NCBI GenBank assembly: GCA_028551475.1
Contig: CM052361.1
Location: 11,973,501-12,037,500 of the forward strand
Length of the DNA: 64,000 nucleotides
Direction of reading: 5' to 3'
Origin: Casuarina equisetifolia
Lineage: Eukaryota > Streptophyta > Magnoliopsida > Fagales > Casuarinaceae
Position 1 is the first letter of the stretch. Every line of letters starts with the position of its first letter. Shown here one piece after another: positions 45,547 through 55,345 of this stretch. The position numbers and the translations under genes were made by a program. The notes under the pieces were generated by a model, which was given only the letters and a program-made list of their open reading frames with translations, was not told the origin of the DNA and searched no databases.

Positions 45547-45714
45547 CAGACAGGGACGAAGGGACTTCAGTTCTTTGTACGATCTGGATTCCCTTATTGA
45601 AAGTCCTCCAAGGAGGAATAGTCATTCATCGAATCTAGTGTAAAAACTACTTGATAACTATGATACTGGACTTCAAGAGAAGTACATAACCACAACGATT
45701 TATCATTTCTTGAC

Positions 45715-47277
45715 TTACCTTTTCAGACATATCACATTGTCAACCTCCTCCACATGCATCTCAGGCTCGCAGCCTAAACTTCTCATATGGTCTACCAAAA
45801 TTTCCAAAACGGCAATAACTTCGGTCATTTTGGTGTTTGAACTTTCTTCTGCTCTAAATTGATAGATACCATCTTTCATCTCAACCCAACTGCAACCTGG
45901 ATTCGTCTTCAGCCCTCTAGTCTCTTTAATCAATTTCCGTATACTTGCTGCCCGATCCCTCCAACCCACACTGGCATACAACTTTGCCAATTGTACGAGC
46001 GTTGCAGGGCAACCTGGCTTCAGTAACAGCCTATTCTCAGCAGCCTGGATGCCAATCCAAACACTTCCATGAAGCCTGGAAGAAGATAACAGAGAACCCC
46101 ATATGACAGCGTTGGGATAGATAGGCATGTTTCTAATGAAATCTAAAGCCTCTTCCAATAGCCCTGCCCGGCCAAGAAGATCAACAATACATGAATAATG
46201 ACCTAGTTCTGGCTGCACGCCATGTGCAACCATCCAATTGAAGTAGAACCAGCCTTGCTTAACAAGGCCCGCATGGCGACACGAAGAGAGCACACCAAGG
46301 AAAGTAATGGCATCAGGATTGTTGCCTTGCTTCTTCATTTTTTCGAAAAGATCAATCGCCTGCAGCGCAAACCCATGCTGGGCGTATCCTGCAATCATGG
46401 AATTCCACGATACAGTATCTTTACCATCCATCTTTTCAAAAATGTAAAGAGCATCTTCAATAACCCCACATTTGGAATACATTGAGATGAGAGCATTTGC
46501 GATGTCAACATATGAATCGAAACCCATTTGAATTGTTTGGCAATGAGCACTTCTCCCATGCCCAAGAGCTCCACTACCAGTGCAAGCACTGAGAAGACTC
46601 GCGAATGTAAATTCATTGGGTTCAGAAGTCGAATTCCGCATCCGACGGAAAAGACCCAAACATACGTCAACCTGCCACTCTTGTGCAAATCCAACAATAA
46701 TAGCTGTCCATGACACAACATTTCTCACCGGCATTTCTTCAAAAACCCTATACGCATTCTTAAGCTGGGCGCATTTACCATACAAACTTATCAAAGAGCT
46801 GCCAACGTAAACATTATCAACAAGCCCAGTTATTATTGCCAGGCAATGATACTGGATACCACCACGCAGATCACGCGTGGACCCGCATGAACTGACAGCT
46901 AGTGACAAAGCATTCGCGTCGACTCTCACCGGTTCCCTTTCCGAATTGCGGATCAAATTCTTACCAGCAGATGAATGAAGCATTTCATCAAACACATCTG
47001 GGATTTCAACCTTTGAATTTGAAAGTTGAAAACCATCGCTACACCGCTGGTCCGAATGTAAAATACTTTGAATAAGACGAAGATGGCTTTGGCGTGTTGG
47101 GTTTACAGCGGGTTTCGGCTTAATAAGGTCGAGAACTCTGAGAGCTTCGTCTAGCTTCTTGTCTTGTAGTGTGAGTTCCCGTTTTCGAGAAGGAGATGGT
47201 TTAGGGTGGGACAGTGTTTGGAAACCATAAGAAAGCTTCTTCCTGTAACAGCCATGACGAAGAAGCGCCCCATTCAT
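45715..47277 (-). CDS. PPR protein, PLS class with E motif (At2g37320-like)
   Basis: An intronless 520-residue pentatricopeptide repeat protein. The basic, Ser-rich N terminus suggests organelle targeting. From about residue 120 onward PPR motifs follow one another, for example YVGSSLISLYGKCAQLKNAY, NVVSWTAIIVGFAQEWQVDV, NEFTFASLLSACTGSGAL, NALISMYSKCGVIEDAL, DTVSWNSMIAGYAQHGFAL, DAITFLGVLSSCRHAGLV and HYSCIVDLLGRAGLLEEAL. The end contains an E-type region (NPGCSWVEMKDGIYQF) and no DYW domain. Such proteins bind specific organellar RNAs and often act in C-to-U editing together with a separate DYW deaminase. By position near ALS3 and a second PPR gene, it is probably the counterpart of At2g37320; this is an inference. 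The frame is intact. Confidence 0.93.
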   Translation of the reverse strand: MNGALLRHGCYRKKLSYGFQTLSHPKPSPSRKRELTLQDKKLDEALRVLDLIKPKPAVNPTRQSHLRLIQSILHSDQRCSDGFQLSNSKVEIPDVFDEMLHSSAGKNLIRNSEREPVRVDANALSLAVSSCGSTRDLRGGIQYHCLAIITGLVDNVYVGSSLISLYGKCAQLKNAYRVFEEMPVRNVVSWTAIIVGFAQEWQVDVCLGLFRRMRNSTSEPNEFTFASLLSACTGSGALGHGRSAHCQTIQMGFDSYVDIANALISMYSKCGVIEDALYIFEKMDGKDTVSWNSMIAGYAQHGFALQAIDLFEKMKKQGNNPDAITFLGVLSSCRHAGLVKQGWFYFNWMVAHGVQPELGHYSCIVDLLGRAGLLEEALDFIRNMPIYPNAVIWGSLLSSSRLHGSVWIGIQAAENRLLLKPGCPATLVQLAKLYASVGWRDRAASIRKLIKETRGLKTNPGCSWVEMKDGIYQFRAEESSNTKMTEVIAVLEILVDHMRSLGCEPEMHVEEVDNVICLKR

Positions 47278-47588
47278 CCCTGAGGCAAGGCCATGTGAGA
47301 GTCACCGGCGATCCTACACTACTAAGTAGGATCCTAAATACGATGCGTGTCAAATATAGCAGCATATTAAATAGCTACCAATATTTGAAATTCTTGCTGA
47401 AAAAGATCAAAATGGGGGAAGTCGTTTAGATAATTCACAAAACGACATGTCGTCTACACTATTTGATTAAATCTCAAAAGGACACTGTTGAATTCAAAGC
47501 CGATCAAATCTTGGACGTACGGAAAGTCAAATATATCCGCATAAAACACGTTAATTACTTCATTGTGTATAAATGATTTTATGAGAAA

Positions 47589-47623
<35 letters not shown>

Positions 47624-47839
47624 GCTCTGTTGCTAGGGTTTCGACGAACCCATCTCGGTTGTTTCTGATAGTGAAGTACCTTTGTTTCTGTGTCGGGGTG
47701 GAAATTAGCTTCTTAAGCTGATGAAGCACGCCGGCGGATTGGATCCTCCGTTTGGCGAGAATTTTGTCTTCGATTGCTCAGCGAGGGACTTGTGGCTGTT
47801 CAGAACTCCACTCTGGCAAATGCTGTTGGTGGAAGTTGA
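47278..47839. promoter_or_regulatory. Divergent promoter between PPR and capping-enzyme genes
   Basis: The two genes are transcribed away from each other, with 562 bp between start codons. The stretch contains a CT microsatellite in the probable 5' leader of the capping-enzyme gene, a common position for such repeats in plants. No TATA box can be assigned with confidence. Confidence 0.55.
47593..47620 (+). repeat. CT dinucleotide microsatellite
   Basis: Fourteen CT units, about 230 bp upstream of the capping-enzyme start codon. Confidence 0.92.
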
Positions 47840-49942
47840 ATGATTGTTGCCATGGATTTAAATGCCTCGCCAGTACCGGGAGAAGAAGATGAGGGTACTA
47901 TTGAACAACATATTGAAGAATACAGTGCGCCAGAAGAACGTATAGAGTCTGCTGTTGAAATAGCACGCCGGGAGCGTTGTGAAAGACAAAAGCGATTAAA
48001 ACGGGAACGCTCAGATGACAGACCGATGCGTGTATCGCAACAGCCTGCGTATGACCAACTGTTTCAGCAAAAAGACATCGAGTTCAATGATAAAAGCAGG
48101 ATCCCCCCTGGTTGGTTGGACTGCCCTGAATTTGGTAAGGAAATATGTGGAATGATTCCGTCCAAGGTTCCACTTAGTGAATTCTACAATGACGATGTTG
48201 TTCCTGGTAAAAGATACTCATTTAAGCAAGTGATCCACAAGCAGAGAGTTTCAGGGAGAAAACTTGGTTTAGTGATTGATTTGACGAACACCTCTCGTTA
48301 CTATCCAACAACAGATTTGAAGAAAGAGGGTATCAAGCATGTTAAGATTCAATGCAAGGGGAGGGATGCGGTCCCTGATAATGCAGCCGTAGATAATTTT
48401 GTCTTTGAGGTCTCACAATTCCTTTCTCGTCAGGAACACTCAAAGAAGTACATTCTTGTCCACTGTACGCATGGGCATAATCGCACAGGATATATGATAG
48501 TTCATTACATTATGCGCTCACGGCCAATTTCTGTCACTCAGGCAGTAGAAATGTTTGCTGAAGCACGCCCTCCAGGAATCTACAAAGCAGACTATATTGA
48601 TGCCCTGTATACATTTTATCATGAAAGAAAACCTCAGATGGTTGTTTGCCCACCCACTCCAGAGTGGAAAAGATCCTCTGGTCTTGATCTTAATGGTGAA
48701 GCATTGCCTGATGACGATGATGATGGTGTCTCAGCTGCTCCTTTGCATGAGAATCATGAACCAAAGATGACGAATGATGATATATTAGGAGATGAGATAC
48801 CGAGGAACAGGCAGGAAGCACTGCAGCGCTTCTGCTATCAAACACTTAAGTTGGGTGGTGGGGCAAGAGGAACTACACAGTTTCCAGGGTCTCATCCGGT
48901 TTCTCTTGACCGAGATAATTTGCAACTGTTAAGGCAGCGTTATTACTATGCCACTTGGAAAGCTGATGGGACACGATATATGATGTTAATAACAATAGAT
49001 GGATGTTACTTGATTGATAGGAGTTTTACTTTTCGGCGGGTCCAGGTGAGGTTCCCTTGCAGAAATGCAAATGATGGTTTAGCTGCTAAGACTCATCACT
49101 TTACATTACTCGACGGGGAGATGATAATTGATACATTGCCAGACTCACAGAAGCAGGACAGAAGATTCTTAATTTATGATCTGATGGCAATAAATCAAGT
49201 GTCTATCATAGAGCTGCCTTTCTATGAACGTTGGAAGATGCTTGAGAAGGAGGTGATTGGACCCCGGAATTCTGAACGCGACAAGATTTCCAAATCTAGC
49301 AATCCTTGTTACAGATACGACCTTGAACCATTCAGGGTGAGGAGGAAAGACTTTTGGTTGCTGTCTGCTGTCACCAAGCTTTTAAAGGAATTCATTCCAA
49401 GGCTTCCGCATGCTGCAGATGGCCTTATTTTTCAGGGTTGGGATGATCCTTATACTCCTCGAACTCATGAAGGCCTATTGAAATGGAAATACCCTGAGAT
49501 GAATTCCGTTGACTTTCTATTTGAGATAGATGAGGATGATCGTCAGCTACTCTTTCTGTATGAACGGGGGAAGAAGAAAATGATGGACCGGAATAATAGG
49601 GTTGAATTCAGAGATGGCACAGACCCAGCTTTATATTCTGGTAAAATTATTGAGTGCTCATGGGATTCTGAACAAAATGTATGGATCTGCATGCGGATCA
49701 GAACGGATAAAACAACTCCAAACGATTGGAGGACGTACAGGAAGGTAATGCAGAGCATAACAGACAATATCACTGAGGAGGTAGTGTTGAATGAGATATA
49801 TGAGATCATACAACCCCCATGTATGCTGATAGGATACAGAACGACAGCAAAGCTCACCAGCATTCGAATTCAGCACGACGAAGGTGATGGTTGGAGGGAG
49901 GAGCAATTGAAGTCCAAAACATCTTTAGAGGTCTTCAATTAA
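47840..49942 (+). CDS. mRNA-capping enzyme (RNA triphosphatase-guanylyltransferase)
   Basis: A 700-residue bifunctional enzyme that removes the gamma phosphate of nascent mRNA and transfers GMP to form the cap in the nucleus. The N-terminal cysteine-phosphatase-type triphosphatase has the signature HCTHGHNRTG, with catalytic Cys209 and Arg215. The C-terminal guanylyltransferase has the KxDG nucleotidyl site at Lys374 (TWKADGTRYM), then FTLLDGEMIID, DGLIFQGW, LLKWKYPEMNSVDF and an OB-fold C terminus with CSWD. An acidic linker with DDDDDG joins the domains. The ATG at 47840 is listed; the ATG at 47852 (GCCATGGAT) has better context and starts MDLNASP. The ORF is uninterrupted over 2.1 kb, whereas I recall several introns in Arabidopsis homologues, so a retrogene is possible. 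All catalytic residues are kept. Confidence 0.95.
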   Translation: MIVAMDLNASPVPGEEDEGTIEQHIEEYSAPEERIESAVEIARRERCERQKRLKRERSDDRPMRVSQQPAYDQLFQQKDIEFNDKSRIPPGWLDCPEFGKEICGMIPSKVPLSEFYNDDVVPGKRYSFKQVIHKQRVSGRKLGLVIDLTNTSRYYPTTDLKKEGIKHVKIQCKGRDAVPDNAAVDNFVFEVSQFLSRQEHSKKYILVHCTHGHNRTGYMIVHYIMRSRPISVTQAVEMFAEARPPGIYKADYIDALYTFYHERKPQMVVCPPTPEWKRSSGLDLNGEALPDDDDDGVSAAPLHENHEPKMTNDDILGDEIPRNRQEALQRFCYQTLKLGGGARGTTQFPGSHPVSLDRDNLQLLRQRYYYATWKADGTRYMMLITIDGCYLIDRSFTFRRVQVRFPCRNANDGLAAKTHHFTLLDGEMIIDTLPDSQKQDRRFLIYDLMAINQVSIIELPFYERWKMLEKEVIGPRNSERDKISKSSNPCYRYDLEPFRVRRKDFWLLSAVTKLLKEFIPRLPHAADGLIFQGWDDPYTPRTHEGLLKWKYPEMNSVDFLFEIDEDDRQLLFLYERGKKKMMDRNNRVEFRDGTDPALYSGKIIECSWDSEQNVWICMRIRTDKTTPNDWRTYRKVMQSITDNITEEVVLNEIYEIIQPPCMLIGYRTTAKLTSIRIQHDEGDGWREEQLKSKTSLEVFN

Positions 49943-50740
49943 TACAAGCCACAGAAACTACCCAAGTATTCCTCTGATGGATGCCTGCACTAGTGATTGC
50001 AACTTTAATTTACTGGATTTTGGAGTTTGGAGTTTGGTTTTTGGTTTGTAGTCAGCATCCTTAGAAGGTCGCTGAGACAATTGTTTAATTAGCTACCCAT
50101 CTCTGTAAATCTTGGTACACTTGGTAGTTCCCGACATCAGGCCGAAGGATTTCTCTTAGTTAGCATTTCAAGATCAAGAGAGTTAGCTAGGATTAATATA
50201 TATTAAAAAAATTTCAATACTTCCAATCCTGTAGTATATGTTGGTGGCTCTCTTTTGCCACTATGTATTGGTGGCTCCTTTACAATTCGACATAAGCAAT
50301 GTGTATCTTTACTGTCATCTCGTTAACACAACAAAATTAAAGTAGTCTAAGTTTAGTTAATGCTTCTCAAATAGATTTTATTTGCTAACTCTGTCGTTCC
50401 CTTTATGGCTTGAAGCCGCCTCTATATGCCTAGTTTTGACACTTTCAATAAGTTTCTACTTAATTTTGGTTTATTTTCTAGTGTTTATGATCCTTCACTT
50501 TTTATCTTTTACAAGAACGAAGATATATTATGATACGATTTTTTCAATGATATACCCATCACATGGTTACTGTCATATGTTAATGATATATCCATCACAA
50601 GGAATTCTCACATTCTTCTTGATTCTCTTATTTCATTTCTTGGTTGAATCTTTCCGATGAAGTCACTGGGCCCTTTGTATTTTTCTTTGTAGAGAGATCT
50701 CGCATCAACTTGACATTCTCCTCCTATCTCAAACCTAGTA
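49943..50740. other. 3' flank of capping-enzyme gene
   Basis: Includes the probable 3' untranslated region. No clear poly(A) remnant follows the ORF; the best A-run is seven bases near 50205. No other gene is recognised. Confidence 0.45.
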
Positions 50741-51300
50741 TGCAGTTGATCTACTAAAACAAGCCAGCCATGGTGGACAATAAACCTATTGCTACTCTCA
50801 TGGCTATCAAGTCTCCCATGGGGTGCTCCAGCATCTAATTTTGACTCATCCAAACCTATCTTAGCCGATAAACATACTATGTCAAGCAATGCATTTTTTG
50901 ACAGACTAGGGCTTCCATTACGTCAAATTTCTCCTTCGGTACATTCATGGAACGTTGATCTCGATCTCAAGATTAGTTCAAACAACATTGTTAACCTTCA
51001 TGGTTTTAGTGATGTTGTTGGGATGGTTGCAAAGTTGCATGAAGATCTATTCCATGTTATGTTTCCTTCTTAAAGCCAGTTGTACATCTTTGAGCACAAG
51101 GCAACAACTCATAGTCACTCAATCCTCTGTTGAAGCTGAATGTCAAGCTCTCATTGTAGCATCTACAGAGTTCATTTAGGCTTGCTCCCTACTTAGAATT
51201 TGGGTATACCAGAAGTACATTCTACTTCCCTCTTTTTTTTATTTTATGACTTATCGGTCCTGCACCTAAGCGATCCAATCCTGTATGGTCCTACATAAAT
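50741..51300 (+). pseudogene. Copia RT/RNase H fragment
   Basis: Plus-strand pieces in broken frames match the end of Copia pol: NKPIATPMAIKSP (50780-50820), LHGFSDVVGMVAK (the FSDADWAG region, about 50995), and RQQLIVTQSSVEAECQALI followed by ACSLLRIW (51105-51205). No LTR is associated and every frame is interrupted. Confidence 0.65.
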
Positions 51301-52101
51301 TTGTTAGGGAAAAGGTTACTCTCACGATCCCTACTTAGCAACTACAATTCATCCCCTCAACAAGCTAGCTAGCCATGGGGGAATCCCAAAGGAATATCGT
51401 AAATGACATATGTGCAAATCTGCTATTTCAAATGTAACAATGTTTTAGTTACTTGACCGGATGGTTGATGTAGGAAATCAATTTTGTATAAAGATTCTAT
51501 AAACAGGCGACCAGATATTGTAAACATAGGCTAGGAGTTATACTCTTTGAACGGCACAAACAAATTATTCTTCCTACATCGCAATATTTTCTTCTACCTT
51601 TTCTTCATTTTCCTCTTGTTCAAGATGCAATTTCTGTCTAACACGTGAAACTAACAATGCATTTTTCACAGATGCCATTTTACAATTTTACAGATGCCAG
51701 GCAGCGAAATGAAAGTCCCAAGTTTTCAAAATTGTCAAGCCCCAAAACCAGTTTTGGACAGCAAGCCACAGAAAAATTGAACAGAACAATGTTTGGAGAC
51801 CATTTTTCTTGTCAATCCTACAACCTGTCGAGCACGGGCTCTACATTATTTGTTATTTTACTGTTTCAAGTCCAAGCTCATCACAAGATTCAAAGTACAA
51901 GCACAACCAGCATTTTGCTCTAAAATTATCACATTACCAGTCCCTTATTCCACATGTAACGAGAGCTATTCACAATTAGGCTTCTCTCTTCAGTCACATA
52001 ATGATATTTCATGCGTGTTGCAAAGGCAAATCTTCTGGTTAACCTTCTGAATTCTCTTCTCATAAGTCTTTGAAATGGTGCAATCAGTTCCTACCTACAC
52101 G
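51301..52101. other. Intergenic DNA and 3' flank of Tudor-like gene
   Basis: No coding sequence recognised. The section next to 52102 is the likely 3' untranslated region of the leftward Tudor-like gene. Short ORFs at 51645-52050 have no similarity. Confidence 0.45.
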
Positions 52102-52626
52102 TTATGAACTGTTGAACTTCGACAACGAAGCCTCGTCATGCTTCACAATCTTCTTTCCCTTACTTCCCGAAATTTTGGCTTGACTAAGTCGAGATTGAAC
52201 CACACTTCTTCCAGGCTTACTAACAATCTTTTTGTTTCTCCTGATAGTCTTTAGTGCCAACGATCTCAATGGCACTGTTATGTCCAAGGGCAGTAGGACC
52301 TCTCTCAACTCACTCCAATCAAGATCTTCAGAGTCACCATCTTCATACACCACTCTATACCACCCCGCCTCTTTGTCATAGTCGGTAACCATACCAGAAT
52401 AGTATTGGTTCCCAAACAACTTATGAACCGTTCTTCCTTCTAACCAGTCACCAAATTCTGCATTCCTATCTAACTCTTGATCATTTACAGTGTTACAGAG
52501 AACGAGAGTGCTGTCACTTGGGGATATCTCGGGCAACCCATTGATAACTATAGCAGGCTCTCCCGGTAACTTGAAAACCTCTGTAGATGAATACCCTGAT
52601 TTCTGCTCTGTGCCTGTGTTTTCCAT
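52102..52626 (-). CDS. Small Tudor-like domain protein
   Basis: A 174-residue ORF starting MENTGTEQKSGYS at 52626. An in-frame extension to 52677 probably belongs to the upstream intron, because a pyrimidine-rich stretch ending TTTTTAAAG lies just before the ATG. The central region WLEGRTVHKLFGNQYYSGMV, YDKEAGWYRVVYEDGDSEDL and DWSELREVLLP is a Tudor/Agenet-like fold of the kind found in plant chromatin proteins, with aromatic residues suited to binding methylated lysine or arginine. The C terminus is basic (RRNKKIVSKPG, KGKKIVK), consistent with nuclear or DNA contact. The likely 5' exon lies further right on the minus strand (around 53900-54000), with a donor near 53899. The specific function is unknown. 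The domain call is fairly sure, the partner unknown. Confidence 0.78.
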   Translation of the reverse strand: MENTGTEQKSGYSSTEVFKLPGEPAIVINGLPEISPSDSTLVLCNTVNDQELDRNAEFGDWLEGRTVHKLFGNQYYSGMVTDYDKEAGWYRVVYEDGDSEDLDWSELREVLLPLDITVPLRSLALKTIRRNKKIVSKPGRSVVQSRLSQAKISGSKGKKIVKHDEASLSKFNSS

Positions 52627-54170
52627 CTCCAAGTCCTTCTCATAAACCTTTAAAAAGATAGCAAAAATCTGTAACAATAAGAAACGATAATCTGGCCTTT
52701 AAATAAGCACAATAGCTCATATCCAATTTTTTGAACATGAGCAACAATAAACAATTTTTACAGTACACAAAAAATTCAACCAAGGAAAACAATAAGCATG
52801 TTGACTGGAACCACACCCGAAAAACATAAGAGGTAATCATCCGGTCTTATGTTACAGTTCGCATAAGAGTTGAAAGAAAATACCCTCCGAAATGTAAATA
52901 GTCCCCTTCCAACTTAGCCAGGGTAATCCAAAATTCCTTAACCAAAGCAAATACATGTCTTCCTTCATGCTTTAGAACAGGGTAGAGTAAACTTATTGTT
53001 TTGCCAAATGTTACCAAATGAAATCCTCATTGCACACATAGGACCTTAGTTATTAGTGTGAGAAAGTTGCACCCTGGGTATCGGTTGAAAAGTTCATAAT
53101 TCACCCAAGTCTTTTACCAACAGATTTATCCAACCAATATGGTAAACTCCTGATATTTGCTTTAAGTGAGGCCTAATCCCAATTTATCAAACCAACACAA
53201 TTATCAGAGATTTATTGAATACTCAATTAGGTTTTTTGGATTCTCTCTCATTTTGAATCAGAAAAAATCAACACAAAAGTGATGTAGATCTTCTTCCAAC
53301 TCAAATACAAGCATAATTATAAGCTAAAGAAATTAGGCAAACAGTGAAGTTCAACAAACTGAACTGAAAATAACTCGCATAGAACAGGATAACCATGTAA
53401 AAACTAATCATTCTAGAATAATCATATTAAGCTCAAACAATCATGAACCGATTCTTTTAGCACAATACTTTCCAACTCCGACATTGAAGCAAAGATCTGT
53501 GTTGAGGGAAGTCTTGGTCATTAAAAAGCTGCCAATATATAAGTGCTACGAACCAAACATGTACTTCAGATTGCCAAAAGTAGCAATAGATGCTTTTCAG
53601 TTTTCAATCCCATCATTTACAACCTGTCATTTGGTCAATCACTCTTCTGCTTTCTCTCGTCAATAGTAAAAAAGGTCAAAATAATTTGCAATTCGAAAAA
53701 ACAGGGAAAAAAATTATGTATAATAAGGTGAATTTTTTTCATGTCCGACAAGGAAACAAAATTCCTAAGCCAAATCTGACCAAAAATGGCAGTAGTCTGT
53801 CCAAAAAAAAAAAAAAGACGTACCGAAATAGAACGACGAAATAATTCGAATATTTTTCCATGAAGAAGCAAACAAAGAGAGGCTATAACGAAGTTACCGC
53901 TTTCCAACACGTTCGTCAAATCTCAGCGGATTACAGCTCAGGCGAGTTGCAAACCCTAGAAATCCTGCCCACACCCTTCAGTAGTACCCATAGCACACTC
54001 CAAATGAAGCCGTCTACCAAAGAAAGCTGAAAACTCTCTGTGGTAGTAGTTGCAAATTTCCGAAATAGAATGGCAGTTTCTTTCTTCTTTTTTCTTTTTC
54101 TTTTTCTTTTTCCTTTTATGGAGCAACCTTCTAGAAACAGGAATAGTCCAACGAAATCACGGTACAAATA
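52627..54170 (-). other. Probable 5' UTR intron and leader of Tudor-like gene
   Basis: No coding sequence is seen. On the minus strand, GTTGGAAAGCG followed by GTAACT near 53899 looks like a splice donor, which would pair with an acceptor near 52645. A pyrimidine-rich tract at 54073-54117 lies at the expected upstream edge. The model is inferred from sequence signals only. Confidence 0.4.
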
Positions 54171-55345
54171 GGGTCTTGAATTTTTTTAATATTACTTTAT
54201 CAATTTTCGAATCTTTTCTTTTTAAATCTAAAATTTTGATTGTATTTGTAGGGTTTAGTGTGTGTGAACTGTTTTGATGAATCTGCTATCTATTATTCTT
54301 TCTTGGGTGATGAAAAAGAGAAAAAAAAAATTAATTACGATGAAATAAATTACAGCTGAGTTGTGGAGTCAACTAGTTAGGTATTCATTTTTTGCAACAT
54401 AAATGATAATAATAATGATAATAATAAGGAGACTTATGTGAAAAAGTTTACAAAGTAAATAATCTTTTTTATAAAAATCCTTTAATTACATTTCTAACTC
54501 ACCTAACTGTGTTTTGAAATGGATTATTTTTTCTTAATTGAAGTTATTAAGTAATGCTTGATAAAGATTTTGAATCATCACAAAAAAAAAATTATACAAT
54601 GGTATCAAAATAATTAACATTTATTAATATTTTTCTCATGTTTTAGATCTTTTTTAACAATGAAAAAATTGAATAGTGTAAAATTTACCTATAAAATAAT
54701 CAAATGCATTGTTTACAAAATCACTTCACATATATTTAAAGTGGCTAAATTTTTAGAAATTAGTTTTTCAATGATCTTCTATAAAAACCTATTGGCAATG
54801 CTCATATTGTTTTAATTTTGAAAAAGGTTTTGGAGATTAGACTTGAAGTGAACTCAAGCTTCAATACTTTTAGAGACTACAAATTTTCTTTTCCCCCTTG
54901 AATTGACATTTATAAACTAACATCTACAAAGAAAATAAAAGGTTTTATGCCACATCGAACGACAAAATTTTAAAATAAAGTTTTAAAATAGATTTTAAGT
55001 GAGAAAAAAATAATTTAACTAGTTTTTTTTAAAATTATTATATTAAAGATAAAATTAGGGACTAAGGCGATTTATGGGGGGGGGGGGGGGGAGGGGGAAG
55101 AAAGCTCAAACCCTCTTTTCTTGAGTAGTAGAACCCTAAATGGCTTGAGTTACTAAAGCTTAGACAAGAATTCATTTTTAGTTAGATTTTTAAAAAACCC
55201 TTAATTTAATATTAGAGTTTAAGTTGAATATGTTTATCATATATCGATTTCCGGCCTTATACAGGAAGAATCACACTTGGAGAGGATTTAGAAAGACCAA
55301 TAATGGATCATCCTCAAGCGAAGTAATGAGGGGATAACGAAGGCA
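54171..55345. other. AT-rich intergenic region with G16 run
   Basis: No gene is recognised. It includes TAA/ATA-rich low-complexity sequence and a run of sixteen G at 55076-55091. The last 100 bp carry the leader of the next PPR gene. Confidence 0.5.

Noticed and set aside
49543..49906. Minus-strand ORFs inside the capping-enzyme gene
   Set aside because: They are antisense shadows of the conserved guanylyltransferase C terminus.
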